This document shows, piece by piece, positions 7,778-16,334 of a stretch of 64,000 nt of DNA (the stretch's first letter is position 1; every line of letters starts with the position of its first letter). The DNA lies in NCBI GenBank assembly GCA_963715285.1, contig CAVQRU010000010.1, forward strand, positions 124,001 to 188,000, given 5' to 3'. The notes beneath the pieces are model-generated. The model saw only the letters and a list, made by a program, of their open reading frames with translations, was not told the origin of the DNA and did no database searches. Origin of the DNA: Sva-07 sp963715285 (GTDB lineage Bacteria; Actinomycetota; Acidimicrobiia; Acidimicrobiales; Ilumatobacteraceae). The position numbers were made by a program, and so were the translations under genes.

Positions 7778-10438
7778 TCAGTCTCCGGCGAACTGGTGTT
7801 GGGCCGCCTGGAGCATCTGTTTGACGTAGTGCATGGCGTCGTTGAACTCCATGCTCGCCCCGGCTTCCACGAAGTGGTCGAATCGCTCCTGGCCCAACAC
7901 GTCGACGAGGTGCTCGACCGTGGTGGGGAGTTCCTCGGCGATGCTCTGTCCGTAGGGCACGCTCGTTCCGTAGATCGTGGCGGCGATCTCCGGGCGATCG
8001 AGCCGATCGAACATGACGGCGATGTCGCCGAGCGCGGTGGTGACGCTGCCGCGGTTTCCCGAGGCCCGGTACCACTCGATGACGGTGATGAACTTCTCGA
8101 GGGCGTCGACGACGTCCCCACCGGTCTCCTCGAGCGTCGCCATCTCGCGCAGCACGATCGCGCGCAGATAGTCGATTCGCTGCTCATCGGTGTAGGCGAG
8201 TGACTTGCGGAGCATCTCGAGCGCAGCGAGGGGATGCTGGGACGCGTGTGCCCGACCCCAGCCGGTCATCGCGTACGCGATCCAGAACGGGTTGGCGAGC
8301 TCGCGTGCGCTCTCCAGGGTTTCGTCGGCCATCGCTCGTGCCTCGTCCTGCCGGCCGACACCTGCGAGCACTCCGAGCAGGCCGCACCGGCCCATGACGC
8401 GGGCCAATCCGTCACCATCGGCGAGCCGCTCGCAGATCTCGAGGAATTGGTCGAGCTGGTTCGTGTAGCGCCGTGCCGATGCCTCCCAGAAGTCGCTCCA
8501 ACCGTGTTCGAACGGCTCGTAGCGCTGGTCGCGTTCGAGCTGCACCGCTGTCTGGGCGTAGCGGATCGCTGTGTCCTGACCGCCCGTCAGTGCACAGATC
8601 GACGCTGCGGTGAACGCCCGGGGAAGCTGTCGGAGGTCGGCGTCGGTGGCCGCCTCGAGGATTTCCTCGACCCAGGCGATCGGTTCGAATCGCTGGAGTA
8701 CGAACGAGAGCATCGCGGTGTGGCTGGCGATCTTCGCAGCGAGTTCGGTGTCGCCGTGTTCCGCTGCCCACCGAAAGCCGGCGCGCAACTCGGCGAACTC
8801 GTCGTCGACCCAGTCGATGGCGTCGCGTTGACTCGGGCTGCACCAGAGGTCCCACATCGTCTCGGACCGTCGTGCGAAGTGCTCCGCATGAGCGCGACGA
8901 ACGCGGTCGGTCCAACCAGAGGCGTCGAGTTGCTCCTCGGCGAACTGTCGGATGGTCTCGAGCATGTGGTACCGGCTGCGGCCACGTCCGATGTCGGCGG
9001 TCAGCAGCGATTTGCGCACGAGTGAGTCGAGCAGGTCGAGGATCGTGAACTCGTCCCACTCGTCGCAGATCGCGACTGCGGAATCGAGATCGAACCCGTT
9101 GGCGAAGACGGCGCAGCGCTCGAGGAGTGCACGCTCGTCGTCGTCGAGCAGGTCGTACGACCACGCGACCGTCTGGCGCAGCGTGCGATGGTGGGGCATC
9201 CCGCGGCGTGAGCTGCCGAGAACCTGAAGTCGGTCGTCGAGGCGGGCAGCGACGTCCTGCGGCGTCATCGAGACCATCCGCGCCGCCGCCAGTTCGATGG
9301 CCAGTGCCAGCCCGTCGAGGTCGCGGCAGATTGCGGTCACAGCGTCGACGTCGTCGGTTCCGGGAACCAGATCGAACTGCGGATTGACGGCACGGGCCCG
9401 ATCGATGAACAGCTTGACCGCCTCCGAGTCGACGCCGGAGGTGACATCGAGTGTCGGGACCGGCCACAGCCGTTCGCCGGCGATGCCGAGATCTTCACGC
9501 GACGTGGCGAGGATCGACACCGATTCGGTGTTCCTGAGGATCGTCTCGACGAGTTCGCTTGTCGCATCGATGACGTGTTCACAGTTGTCGAGGACGATGA
9601 GCAGTGTCTTGCCCTTGAGCGCGTCGACGACACTCTCGGTCACCGAGCTGCCGGGTGAGGCGGTGACGCTCAGGACGTTGGCCAACAACGTTGGCACGGT
9701 CGCCGGATTGCTCGTGGGTGCGAGTTCGACCAGCCATGCCCCGTCGGAGAACCGGTCGGCGATCGTTGCTGCCACCTTGGCCGCGAGCCGGGTCTTGCCG
9801 ACGCCTCCGGCCCCGGTCAGTGTGACGAGGCGGTGATCGAGCACGGCTGCCGCGAGTCGTGTCGTCTGCTCCTCGCGTCCGACGAACGTGGACGTGGAGG
9901 CGAGCAGGTTGCCGTGGACCGCACTGACAGTGCGCAGCGGAGGGAACTTCGATTCGAGTCCGTCGTCGACGACCTGGACGAGCCGGATCGGCGAGCTCAG
10001 GTCGCGCAGGGCGTGGACACCGAGATCGATGTGTCCGCTGACGTCGACCAGGGCCGCAGTCGATTCTGCGAGCAGTATCTGGCCGCCGTGGCCGGCGGCC
10101 ATGACTCGAGCGGCACGATTGAGCACAGGCCCGAAGTAGTCGTCGTCGCGTGCCTCGGCAGCGCCGGTTGCGATGCCCATGCGGACCGGCAGTTCGAGTG
10201 CGTGTTGGGCCTCGATCGCTGCTCGGACGGCATCCGACGCCGAGGCGAACACGGCGCACACGCCGTCACCTGTGTGCTTGAAGATCGAACCGTTGCGGTG
10301 TTCGATTGCGGAGCGGAGTGCAGCGTCGTGCACGGCGAGGGCTTCGCGCATCGCGTCGTGGTCATGCTCCCAGCGGCGGGTCGAACCTTCGATGTCGGTG
10401 AACAGGAAGGTCATCGTGCCTGATCGTCGGTTCTGCAC
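7778..10438 (-). CDS. Adenylate/guanylate cyclase fused to a STAND ATPase and TPR-like tail
   Basis: An 886-residue signalling protein. Residues 1-160 form a class III cyclase catalytic domain: FLFTDIEGST (metal Asp15), FKHTGDG (Asp58) and GPVLNRAARV (Asn107 and Arg111 for the transition state). An NB-ARC-like ATPase follows, with GAGGVGKT at 209-216 and LLIVLDNCEH at 279-288, then a winged helix and a helical TPR-like C-terminus. GTG 10438 is chosen because GATCCT lies six bases upstream and relatives begin similarly before TVTFLFTDIEG; ATG 10414 is the alternative. It is probably a cyclic-nucleotide or regulatory switch; the product nucleotide and trigger are unknown. Confidence 0.85.
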   Translation of the reverse strand: MQNRRSGTMTFLFTDIEGSTRRWEHDHDAMREALAVHDAALRSAIEHRNGSIFKHTGDGVCAVFASASDAVRAAIEAQHALELPVRMGIATGAAEARDDDYFGPVLNRAARVMAAGHGGQILLAESTAALVDVSGHIDLGVHALRDLSSPIRLVQVVDDGLESKFPPLRTVSAVHGNLLASTSTFVGREEQTTRLAAAVLDHRLVTLTGAGGVGKTRLAAKVAATIADRFSDGAWLVELAPTSNPATVPTLLANVLSVTASPGSSVTESVVDALKGKTLLIVLDNCEHVIDATSELVETILRNTESVSILATSREDLGIAGERLWPVPTLDVTSGVDSEAVKLFIDRARAVNPQFDLVPGTDDVDAVTAICRDLDGLALAIELAAARMVSMTPQDVAARLDDRLQVLGSSRRGMPHHRTLRQTVAWSYDLLDDDERALLERCAVFANGFDLDSAVAICDEWDEFTILDLLDSLVRKSLLTADIGRGRSRYHMLETIRQFAEEQLDASGWTDRVRRAHAEHFARRSETMWDLWCSPSQRDAIDWVDDEFAELRAGFRWAAEHGDTELAAKIASHTAMLSFVLQRFEPIAWVEEILEAATDADLRQLPRAFTAASICALTGGQDTAIRYAQTAVQLERDQRYEPFEHGWSDFWEASARRYTNQLDQFLEICERLADGDGLARVMGRCGLLGVLAGVGRQDEARAMADETLESARELANPFWIAYAMTGWGRAHASQHPLAALEMLRKSLAYTDEQRIDYLRAIVLREMATLEETGGDVVDALEKFITVIEWYRASGNRGSVTTALGDIAVMFDRLDRPEIAATIYGTSVPYGQSIAEELPTTVEHLVDVLGQERFDHFVEAGASMEFNDAMHYVKQMLQAAQHQFAGD

Positions 10439-10493
10439 TCCATCAGGATCGCACACTTGGTGGCCGGCTCGACGGGGGGACCGCGTCGAATGA

Positions 10494-10877
10494 TCAGCGG
10501 GAGATGACGGGGGAGCCGTGGTGGGCGACGAGGAGCCACCCGGACGGCTCACTGCGCGCGTAGAGGTTGGTGGCGGCGACGGTGCCGGTGCCGCTGGCGT
10601 CGACCAGGTTCTCGTCGAGGGTCACCCAGGCGATGTCGCCGTCGACCGCGACCGCCTCGTTGGTGAGGATGAACTGGTTGCGCCCCGGGCCCTCGAGGAT
10701 CCGTCGCCACGACTCCTCGACGATCGGCCAGGTGCGCAAGATCGGCCACCCCGGATGCACGCACACCGTGCGTTGGCTGTGCTCCCACACGGCGCGCATC
10801 GCATCGAGGTCGCGGGCCTCGTGCGCCTCGTAGAACGCACGGTTCGCCGCGAGCACGTCCTCGATCACGGGGTCCAT
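10494..10877 (-). CDS. SnoaL-like/NTF2-fold protein
   Basis: A 127-residue protein with the NTF2-like pattern VLAANRAFYEAHEARDLDAM, then WEHSQRTVCVHPGWP and IAWVTLDENL, as in small DUF4440/SnoaL-type proteins. Members serve as ketosteroid isomerase-like enzymes or ligand-binding proteins; the substrate is unknown. The start is set by TACCGT seven bases upstream. Confidence 0.75.
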   Translation of the reverse strand: MDPVIEDVLAANRAFYEAHEARDLDAMRAVWEHSQRTVCVHPGWPILRTWPIVEESWRRILEGPGRNQFILTNEAVAVDGDIAWVTLDENLVDASGTGTVAATNLYARSEPSGWLLVAHHGSPVISR

Positions 10878-10884
10878 GTCGCCG

Positions 10885-10890
10885 ACGGTA
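10885..10890 (-). promoter_or_regulatory. -10 box TACCGT, leaderless promoter
   Basis: The box ends seven bases before ATG 10877 of the NTF2-fold gene. Confidence 0.55.
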
Positions 10891-10949
10891 CTTCGTGGAC
10901 GGACCGAACGACTCTGGTCGCTCGAGCGATTCGGGTGGACGATCGTGAC

Positions 10950-11096
10950 ATGAGCGGATCGACCACACACGCCTGTCCGTATTGCGAGCTGATCTTCAGC
11001 TACCACAACGAGGTGAAGGACCACATCCTCCACGACCATCCCGAACACGCCGCCGTGGTGGAGACGATCGAGCCCCACGAGATGCCGCACGACTGA
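10950..11096 (+). CDS. Small C2H2 zinc-finger-like protein, 48 aa
   Basis: The protein contains CPYCELIFSYHNEVKDHILH: Cys-x2-Cys-x12 spacing to closely placed histidines, consistent with one zinc-binding C2H2 unit, followed by an acidic/His-rich tail. It could bind DNA or protein; no family name is assigned. GACGAT lies six bases before the ATG. It is divergent from the NTF2-fold gene. Confidence 0.6.
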   Translation: MSGSTTHACPYCELIFSYHNEVKDHILHDHPEHAAVVETIEPHEMPHD

Positions 11097-11168
11097 GTGC
11101 AGCGATCGCCGCCGCGCCGCTGCCGGGCCGAACGAGGTTCAGCCCGGCAGTTCGTGGCGTCGGTGGTC

Positions 11169-11720
11169 TCACCGGTCGGTCACCGGTCGGTCACCGTCGG
11201 TCACCGCTCGGGTCACGAGCAGTTCGTCGACCATGCCGTTGACGAAGTGGGGCGGCCCACCGTCGACCTCCGGCGGACCGTCGCTGGTGGCGGCTTGCTC
11301 CAGGTACTCCTGTGGGTCCGCGCCGGTCGGTATCGCGCACACCAGGAGGTAGCGGCCGGGTTCTGCGAGGATGCCGTCGCCGACGGCGTCGATCTGCTCG
11401 CCGCCGGGTGCGGCCAGCAGCACCGCCGCCGGCGGACCGGCCGAGAACAGGTCGTCGAGGCCCGATGCGACGATCTCGTCCACCGAACGATCGTCGCCAT
11501 CGGGAAGGCGGACGGCGACCAGTTCGTGCAGCTCGCGCTCGGAGGCGTTGTCGACCCGTACCCGGGTGCCGGCAGCGACCTCGTCGGGGAGCTCCCCGAA
11601 CGAGAAGTCGCTGAGTGTCACGTCGAGGACACCGTCGTCGGCGGTGGCGTCGGCGTCGTCGCCGCAGGCGGCGAACAGCAGGGGTGCGCACAGGAAGAGC
11701 GCGAGGGTGGTACGCCTCAT
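11169..11720 (-). CDS. Secreted lipoprotein, cupredoxin-like
   Basis: A 183-residue protein with signal peptide MRRTTLALFLCAPLLFAAC, a clear lipobox ending at Cys19, then an acidic linker (GDDADATADDG). The mature part (VTLSDFSFGELP, AGTRVRVDNASERELHE, GRYLLVCAIP) resembles small cupredoxin-type beta-sandwich proteins, though copper ligands are not convincingly complete. It overlaps the hemerythrin gene by ATGA and has GGAGGT upstream, so the two are co-translated. The C-terminus and stop lie inside an 11-bp tandem repeat. Confidence 0.75.
   Translation of the reverse strand: MRRTTLALFLCAPLLFAACGDDADATADDGVLDVTLSDFSFGELPDEVAAGTRVRVDNASERELHELVAVRLPDGDDRSVDEIVASGLDDLFSAGPPAAVLLAAPGGEQIDAVGDGILAEPGRYLLVCAIPTGADPQEYLEQAATSDGPPEVDGGPPHFVNGMVDELLVTRAVTDGDRPVTDR
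11171..11202. repeat. 11-bp tandem repeat overlapping a stop codon
   Basis: ACCGGTCGGTC is at 11171-11181 and 11182-11192, with a third shortened unit to 11202. The array begins within the lipoprotein stop codon. Confidence 0.75.
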
Positions 11721-12466
11721 CGTGGCACCTCCAGGCGATTGGCGAGTGCGGCGAAGTCGATCGGTCGCAACACCGATCGAGCCAGGCCCATCGTGGCGTC
11801 GAACGCCTCGGGCGGTGCCGCCAGACGCATGCCGGTGAACAGTTCGGTGCGGTCGTCGATGTTCATCGCCGGCAGCATGAATGCCAGGCTCCGGGCCATC
11901 TCGTCGGGTGGGATCGAGCCGACGATCGCAGCGTGCATCGCGCCGATCTCCTCGATGCCGATCAGTTGTGGAAGCCGCTGCATCACGGCGCGTTCCTCGA
12001 GGTCGATGTGGTCGAGATACGAGCTGGTGAAGCGGGCGAGGTCGAGGTGGAGGAGCTGCAGCAACCGTCGCTGCTCGGTGGCCGCAGCGTCGATGGTGGC
12101 ACCGGCGAGGTCGGTGATCGATGCGAACATCGCCTCCAAGCGCTCGTGGTCGGTGTTGATCTCGTTCGCCAACTGCGGCAGGTGGCGTTCGAGCACGGGA
12201 TCGATGACCGCGTCCTCGTGGTGGGCGTGCGATTCGAGGACGGCGGCGACCGACGTGACGTGGTCGGCGAGTGCCGCCCGATCGCAGCGGTCCGACGGAT
12301 CGATGCTGCCGGCCGTCGACGTGACGGCGAACAGCTCGGCGCGGATGCCCTTGTGGATGTCGCGGTAGAGGTCGACGGCGGGGATCCGGAACTCGGGATC
12401 GACGACTGCGACCTCGGAAGCGGTGGGGGTTGCCGTGACGGGTGTTGCGGGGGTGACGGTGGTCAT
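11717..12466 (-). CDS. Hemerythrin HHE domain protein
   Basis: A 249-residue protein with a Thr/Pro-rich N-terminus and then a four-helix HHE-type region: VLESHAHHEDAVI, INTDHERLEAMF and SYLDHIDLEERAVM supply the His and acidic residues expected for a non-haem di-iron site. Such proteins bind or sense O2, NO or iron. AAAGGA lies before the ATG. It forms a coupled pair with the downstream lipoprotein and is divergent from flavin-split-barrel genes. Confidence 0.8.
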   Translation of the reverse strand: MTTVTPATPVTATPTASEVAVVDPEFRIPAVDLYRDIHKGIRAELFAVTSTAGSIDPSDRCDRAALADHVTSVAAVLESHAHHEDAVIDPVLERHLPQLANEINTDHERLEAMFASITDLAGATIDAAATEQRRLLQLLHLDLARFTSSYLDHIDLEERAVMQRLPQLIGIEEIGAMHAAIVGSIPPDEMARSLAFMLPAMNIDDRTELFTGMRLAAPPEAFDATMGLARSVLRPIDFAALANRLEVPR

Positions 12467-12554
12467 GTGTTCCTTTCCGACGACTCGACCTTCGAGCCGA
12501 CACCGACCATCGTGAACACTTCGCCCGCTGCTCGTTCCTGAACTCCTCGTATGC

Positions 12555-12581
12555 GGATCGTGAGAGTTTCCTCACGTATCC
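12555..12581. promoter_or_regulatory. Inverted repeat operator candidate upstream of the split-barrel operon
   Basis: GGAT-CGTGAG-AGTTTC-CTCACG-T-ATCC is a 6-bp perfect inverted repeat at 12559-12576 with outer arms GGAT/ATCC. TATCCT at 12577-12582 is a plausible -10 box for the gene at 12606, so a bound protein would occlude the promoter. Confidence 0.55.
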
Positions 12582-12605
12582 TCAAGGCTCGATCAGGAGG
12601 CTGCG

Positions 12606-13082
12606 GTGGCGTTCGCAACGGAGTTGATGACGATCCTGGAAAGCGGTGCCGGCCTGGTCGTGGGCACGGTGTCGACCGACGGGGAACCGCGAGCCGATCG
12701 AGCATGGGCGGCCGCGGTGGTCGATGCCGACACCCGCCGGATCAGGTTCGTGATGAGCGCCGACGATCCCGCGGTGGTCGACAATCTGCAGTCCGGCGCG
12801 GTGTCGTTGACCGGCGCCGAGGCGAGCACCTACCAGTCGGTGCAGCTCAAGGGGCGACCGGTGGCGGTCGAGACGCCGACGACCGCCGACGTCGAACTCG
12901 CCCGGCTCCAGAGCGAAACGTTCTTCGAGGCCGTCCATCGAACCGACGGCAACCCCGTGGAGGCGTTGCGACGGATGCTGCCCCACCGGATGGTGGCCGT
13001 GGAGATGCTCGTCGAGGAGACCTTCGACCAGACACCCGGACCGTCGGCCGGAACAGCGCTCGCCGGGGCGACCGATGGGTGA
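12606..13082 (+). CDS. Pyridoxamine 5'-phosphate oxidase-like flavin split-barrel protein
   Basis: A 158-residue protein with the split-barrel pattern GLVVGTVSTDGEPRADRAW, RIRFVMSADDPAVVDNLQ and VQLKGRPVAV. Members bind FMN, F420 or haem and act in redox chemistry or stress response. GTG 12606 is preceded by AGGAGG six bases upstream. The gene overlaps the next one by 8 bp and shares its fold, suggesting joint function. Confidence 0.75.
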   Translation: MAFATELMTILESGAGLVVGTVSTDGEPRADRAWAAAVVDADTRRIRFVMSADDPAVVDNLQSGAVSLTGAEASTYQSVQLKGRPVAVETPTTADVELARLQSETFFEAVHRTDGNPVEALRRMLPHRMVAVEMLVEETFDQTPGPSAGTALAGATDG

Positions 13083-14448
13083 GCTCGTCCTCGCCGACAT
13101 CGAACGGTGCTTCGGTGGCGCGATCCCGGCGGTCCTCGCGACCGCGTCGGCCGATGGACTCCCGAACGTCACCTACATCTCGCGTGCGCACCGGGTGGAC
13201 GACGAACGGGTGGCGCTGTCCAACCAGTTCATGTCGAAGACGTCGCGCAATCTCGCCGGCAACCCCCGAGCCAGTCTGCTGCTGATGGATCCGCTGACCC
13301 ACGACGAGTTCCGCCTGTCGTTGGTGTACGAGCGCACGGAACGGCGCGGGCCCGTCTTCGACCGGTTGCGGGCCGACATCGAGGCGCTCGCCGTGCTGGA
13401 GAACATGCAGGACGTGTACCGGCTCCGCGCCGCCGACGTGTTCAGGGTCGTGGCGATCGAGCAGAACCCACCGAACCCGTCGGGCGTCATGCCGAGCGAT
13501 GTCCCGCTCGCGCGTCGCCCGTCGCCGGAACTGAGTGGCCTGGCCGAGCTCGCCAAGTGCATCGCTCGGGCAGGTGATCTCGACGCGATCGTCGACACCG
13601 CTCTCGACGGCCTCGACCGGCTGCTGGGCTATCGCCACACCGTGCTGCTGCTGCTCGACGAGGGAGGCACGCGGCTGTACGCAATCGGGAGCCATGGCTT
13701 CGACACCGAAGGAGTGGGCGCCGAAGTGACCCTCGGGAGGGGCCAGATCGGCCTCGCCGCCGAGCGGTGTGAGCCGCTGCGCATCGGGGGCCTGCACCAG
13801 ATGAAGAAGTACGCCCGCACGATCCGACGGGAGTACGAGCAGCAGGGCATCGGGCCGGGCCACGACGTGCCGGTGGCGGAGATCGACGGCGTGCAGAGCC
13901 GGATCGTGGTACCGGCGATGGCACGAGGCGAACTGGTCGGGGTGCTCGTGGCGGAGAGCCGCCACCCGGTGGCCTTCGACGCTGCGGACGAGCAGGTGTT
14001 GGGCGTCGTCGCGTCGCTGCTGGCCAGTGCGATCGAGCACGTCCGGGCGATCGAGCGTGATGATCCCGACGACGTCACCCCGGGTTCGTCGCCGGATCCG
14101 TCGGCGGCCCCCGTCGGCACTGGCAGTGAGCTGGCCGTTCGGTTCTTCCCCGTCGACGGCAGCGTGTTCGTCGACGGGGACTACCTGATCAAGGGCGTGG
14201 CAGGCCGGATCCTGTGGTCGCTGCTCCGGGCGTACGCCGCGGACGGCCGGGTCGACTTCACCAACCGTGAGCTGCGCCTCGACGCCAGCCTCGACCTTCC
14301 CGGGTTCAAGGACAACCTGGAGAGCCGGTTGATCCTGTTGAAGCGCCGCCTCGACGAACGCGAGGTGCCGATCCGCCTCGAGAAGACCGGCCGAGGCCGG
14401 TTCCGGCTCGATGTGTCGGCGCGTCCTCGTCTCGAATCCGTCGACTGA
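13075..14448 (+). CDS. Split-barrel, GAF and winged-helix fusion protein
   Basis: A 457-residue three-part protein. Residues 1-140 are a second flavin split-barrel (PAVLATASADGLPNVTYIS, NLAGNPRASLLLMDP). Residues about 150-320 form a GAF sensor (LDRLLGYRHTVLLLLDEG, IGLAAERCEPLRIGG, SRIVVPAMARGELVGVLV). Residues about 340-457 contain GRILWSLLRAYAADGRVDF, FKDNLESRLILLKRRLDER and ending GRFRLDVSARP, resembling a winged-helix output domain. This looks like a one-component redox or ligand-sensing regulator. Exact DNA targets are unknown; the inverted repeat at 12555 is a candidate. Confidence 0.75.
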   Translation: MGELVLADIERCFGGAIPAVLATASADGLPNVTYISRAHRVDDERVALSNQFMSKTSRNLAGNPRASLLLMDPLTHDEFRLSLVYERTERRGPVFDRLRADIEALAVLENMQDVYRLRAADVFRVVAIEQNPPNPSGVMPSDVPLARRPSPELSGLAELAKCIARAGDLDAIVDTALDGLDRLLGYRHTVLLLLDEGGTRLYAIGSHGFDTEGVGAEVTLGRGQIGLAAERCEPLRIGGLHQMKKYARTIRREYEQQGIGPGHDVPVAEIDGVQSRIVVPAMARGELVGVLVAESRHPVAFDAADEQVLGVVASLLASAIEHVRAIERDDPDDVTPGSSPDPSAAPVGTGSELAVRFFPVDGSVFVDGDYLIKGVAGRILWSLLRAYAADGRVDFTNRELRLDASLDLPGFKDNLESRLILLKRRLDEREVPIRLEKTGRGRFRLDVSARPRLESVD

Positions 14449-14475
14449 GGTCAGGGCATCCTGATGCCGGGACGA

Positions 14476-15687
14476 TCAGGACGAGGTCATCGCTGCGACG
14501 ACCTCGATCATCGCTTCACCGGTGTTGCCGGCCAGGAACCGGTCGCAGTACGGCAGCGCTGCGGACATTCCACCCGTGTTCGGCTCGAATCCGGCGGCGG
14601 CGGCCCGCGGATTCACCCACACGACACGATGGGCGAGCAGCGAGAGACGCCGCATGTTGCGCTCGAGCTGCGCGGGATCGTCGGCGTCCCATCCGTCGGA
14701 GCAGATCAGGACCACAGCGCCTCGCACGGTCGTGTTCCACGTTCGGTGGTGCAGGAGGGTCTGCAGGCTCGTCGCGAGCCGCGTCCCCGAGAACCGGTCG
14801 GTCACGGTGTCGGTCACCTGGGCAATGGCCGCCGAGGGTGTGCGGTGGCGAACGGCAGGGGTGATCCGGCTGAGGCGCGTGGCGAAGGCGAAGATCTCGG
14901 CGCGGTGCTGGATGGCGAGCGCCCGGGTGAGGTGGAGGTAGGCACGCGCGTAGTGCTCCATGGAGCCACTGACGTCGAGCAGCACGACGACGTTGCGTGG
15001 TTGGCGCTGTGGCGTCGAGTGCAACAGGGTGATGACGTCGCCGCCCGTGTGCATCGATCGCCGCAGGCTCCGGCGCATCGCGATCGCCCCGCTCGAACGG
15101 GTGGTCTTGCGGCGACGGGTTCGTCGTTGCGGCCATTGGTCGATGGCGGATTCGAGGAGCGCTCCCACCCGCTCCAGTTCCATCTCGTCGAGCAGATCGA
15201 ACGGGCGCTGCATCTCCGACTCGGTGGGTGATGGTCGAAGCTCGGGGATCGCCAGATCGTCGAGGTCGTCGGTGTCGTCGGTGGTGGTGTCGAAGCTCAC
15301 CGACGGCAAGGTGGCCCACGGCAACCCGCCCGATGCCGTCGAGTCGTCGGCGAGCTGGCGCCGCATCGGCACGAGCACCTCGTCGTCGCGTTGCGACGGC
15401 GCCGGTTCCTGACCGCGGCGCTCGGACCGCAGCGTTCCCGCTTCGGTGTCGAAGACGGCATCGAAGACGGCATCGAACCGTTCGAGTTGTGACTGGCGGC
15501 TCACGAAGCTGAGTCGACAGACCCAGTAGAGGTCCGACAACGTCAACGGTCCGGCGACCTCGAGTGCCGTCGTGCACCGTTCGAGCGCGGAGAACGACAC
15601 GTCGACACCGGCACGGCGGAGCCGCTCCGCGAAGGTCGCGGCGAAGATCGCCCGGTCGACTCCGGCGAACAGCGCGTTGGTCGTCAC
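14476..15687 (-). CDS. coxE: VWA-domain CO dehydrogenase maturation protein CoxE
   Basis: A 403-residue protein with a C-terminal von Willebrand A domain: the MIDAS DVSGS is at residues 238-242, followed by SDGWD. The N-terminal half (LRRAGVDVSFSALERC, LYWVCRLSFVSRQSQLERFDAVF) is typical of CoxE. With the AAA protein CoxD, CoxE acts in maturation of the Cu-S-Mo centre of CO dehydrogenase. It overlaps coxG by 4 bp and is the last gene of the cox operon. Confidence 0.9.
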   Translation of the reverse strand: MTTNALFAGVDRAIFAATFAERLRRAGVDVSFSALERCTTALEVAGPLTLSDLYWVCRLSFVSRQSQLERFDAVFDAVFDTEAGTLRSERRGQEPAPSQRDDEVLVPMRRQLADDSTASGGLPWATLPSVSFDTTTDDTDDLDDLAIPELRPSPTESEMQRPFDLLDEMELERVGALLESAIDQWPQRRTRRRKTTRSSGAIAMRRSLRRSMHTGGDVITLLHSTPQRQPRNVVVLLDVSGSMEHYARAYLHLTRALAIQHRAEIFAFATRLSRITPAVRHRTPSAAIAQVTDTVTDRFSGTRLATSLQTLLHHRTWNTTVRGAVVLICSDGWDADDPAQLERNMRRLSLLAHRVVWVNPRAAAAGFEPNTGGMSAALPYCDRFLAGNTGEAMIEVVAAMTSS

Positions 15688-16334
15688 CGTCGCTTGAGCA
15701 CCAGCCGGAGGACGATCAGCGCCGCGATCACGGCCGCGATCGGGATCAGTCGCTTGTACACCGAGTTCCCGGCGTACTCCATCAGGTCGAGGGCCTCCGC
15801 CTGCTGCGGACGCGGCCGGGCGGGTGCCGCAGCCGGGGCGGCGGCACCGGGCGCAGCGGCACTCTCGGCGGCGACCAGGTCGATGACGGCCTCGCCGAGC
15901 AGCTCCTGCTCGATGCAGTCGACGAACTGGTCGATCAGCTTGCCGGACACCTCGGCGATCATCCCCTTGCCGAACTGTGCGACCTTGCCGGAGATCTTCA
16001 AGTCGGTGGTGATCGACACCTTGGTGCCGTCGCCGTCGCTGGTCATGTCCGCGGTGATCTTGGCCGAGGCGTTGCCGGAACCGCGTGAGTCTCGTCCCGA
16101 CGCAGAGATCTCGACGTGGCGGGCGGCTTCGTCACGTTGCACGAAGACGGCGTTGCCCGAGTAGTCGGCGGTGACGGGTCCGACCTTGATCTTGATCTTG
16201 CCCTTGTACTCGTCGGCGTCGTGATCGGTCAGCGTTGCCCCGGGAAGGCACGGTGTGATCAGCGGAATGTCGGTGAGCACCTCCCAGGCGCGGTCGATGG
16301 GCACGCTGACTCTGAACTCGTTCTCGAGCTTCAT
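15684..16334 (-). CDS. coxG: CoxG carbon monoxide dehydrogenase subunit G family protein
   Basis: A 216-residue protein with a START/SRPBCC-like domain (FRVSVPIDRAWEVLTDI, PCLPGATL, YKGKIKIKVGPVTADYSG), an Ala/Pro linker, and a C-terminal hydrophobic helix (IPIAAVIAALIVLRLVL) ending KRR. CoxG is reported to help anchor CO dehydrogenase to the membrane, which the tail helix fits. AGGAGG lies six bases before the ATG, and 4-bp overlaps join it to coxD and coxE. Confidence 0.9.
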   Translation of the reverse strand: MKLENEFRVSVPIDRAWEVLTDIPLITPCLPGATLTDHDADEYKGKIKIKVGPVTADYSGNAVFVQRDEAARHVEISASGRDSRGSGNASAKITADMTSDGDGTKVSITTDLKISGKVAQFGKGMIAEVSGKLIDQFVDCIEQELLGEAVIDLVAAESAAAPGAAAPAAAPARPRPQQAEALDLMEYAGNSVYKRLIPIAAVIAALIVLRLVLKRR

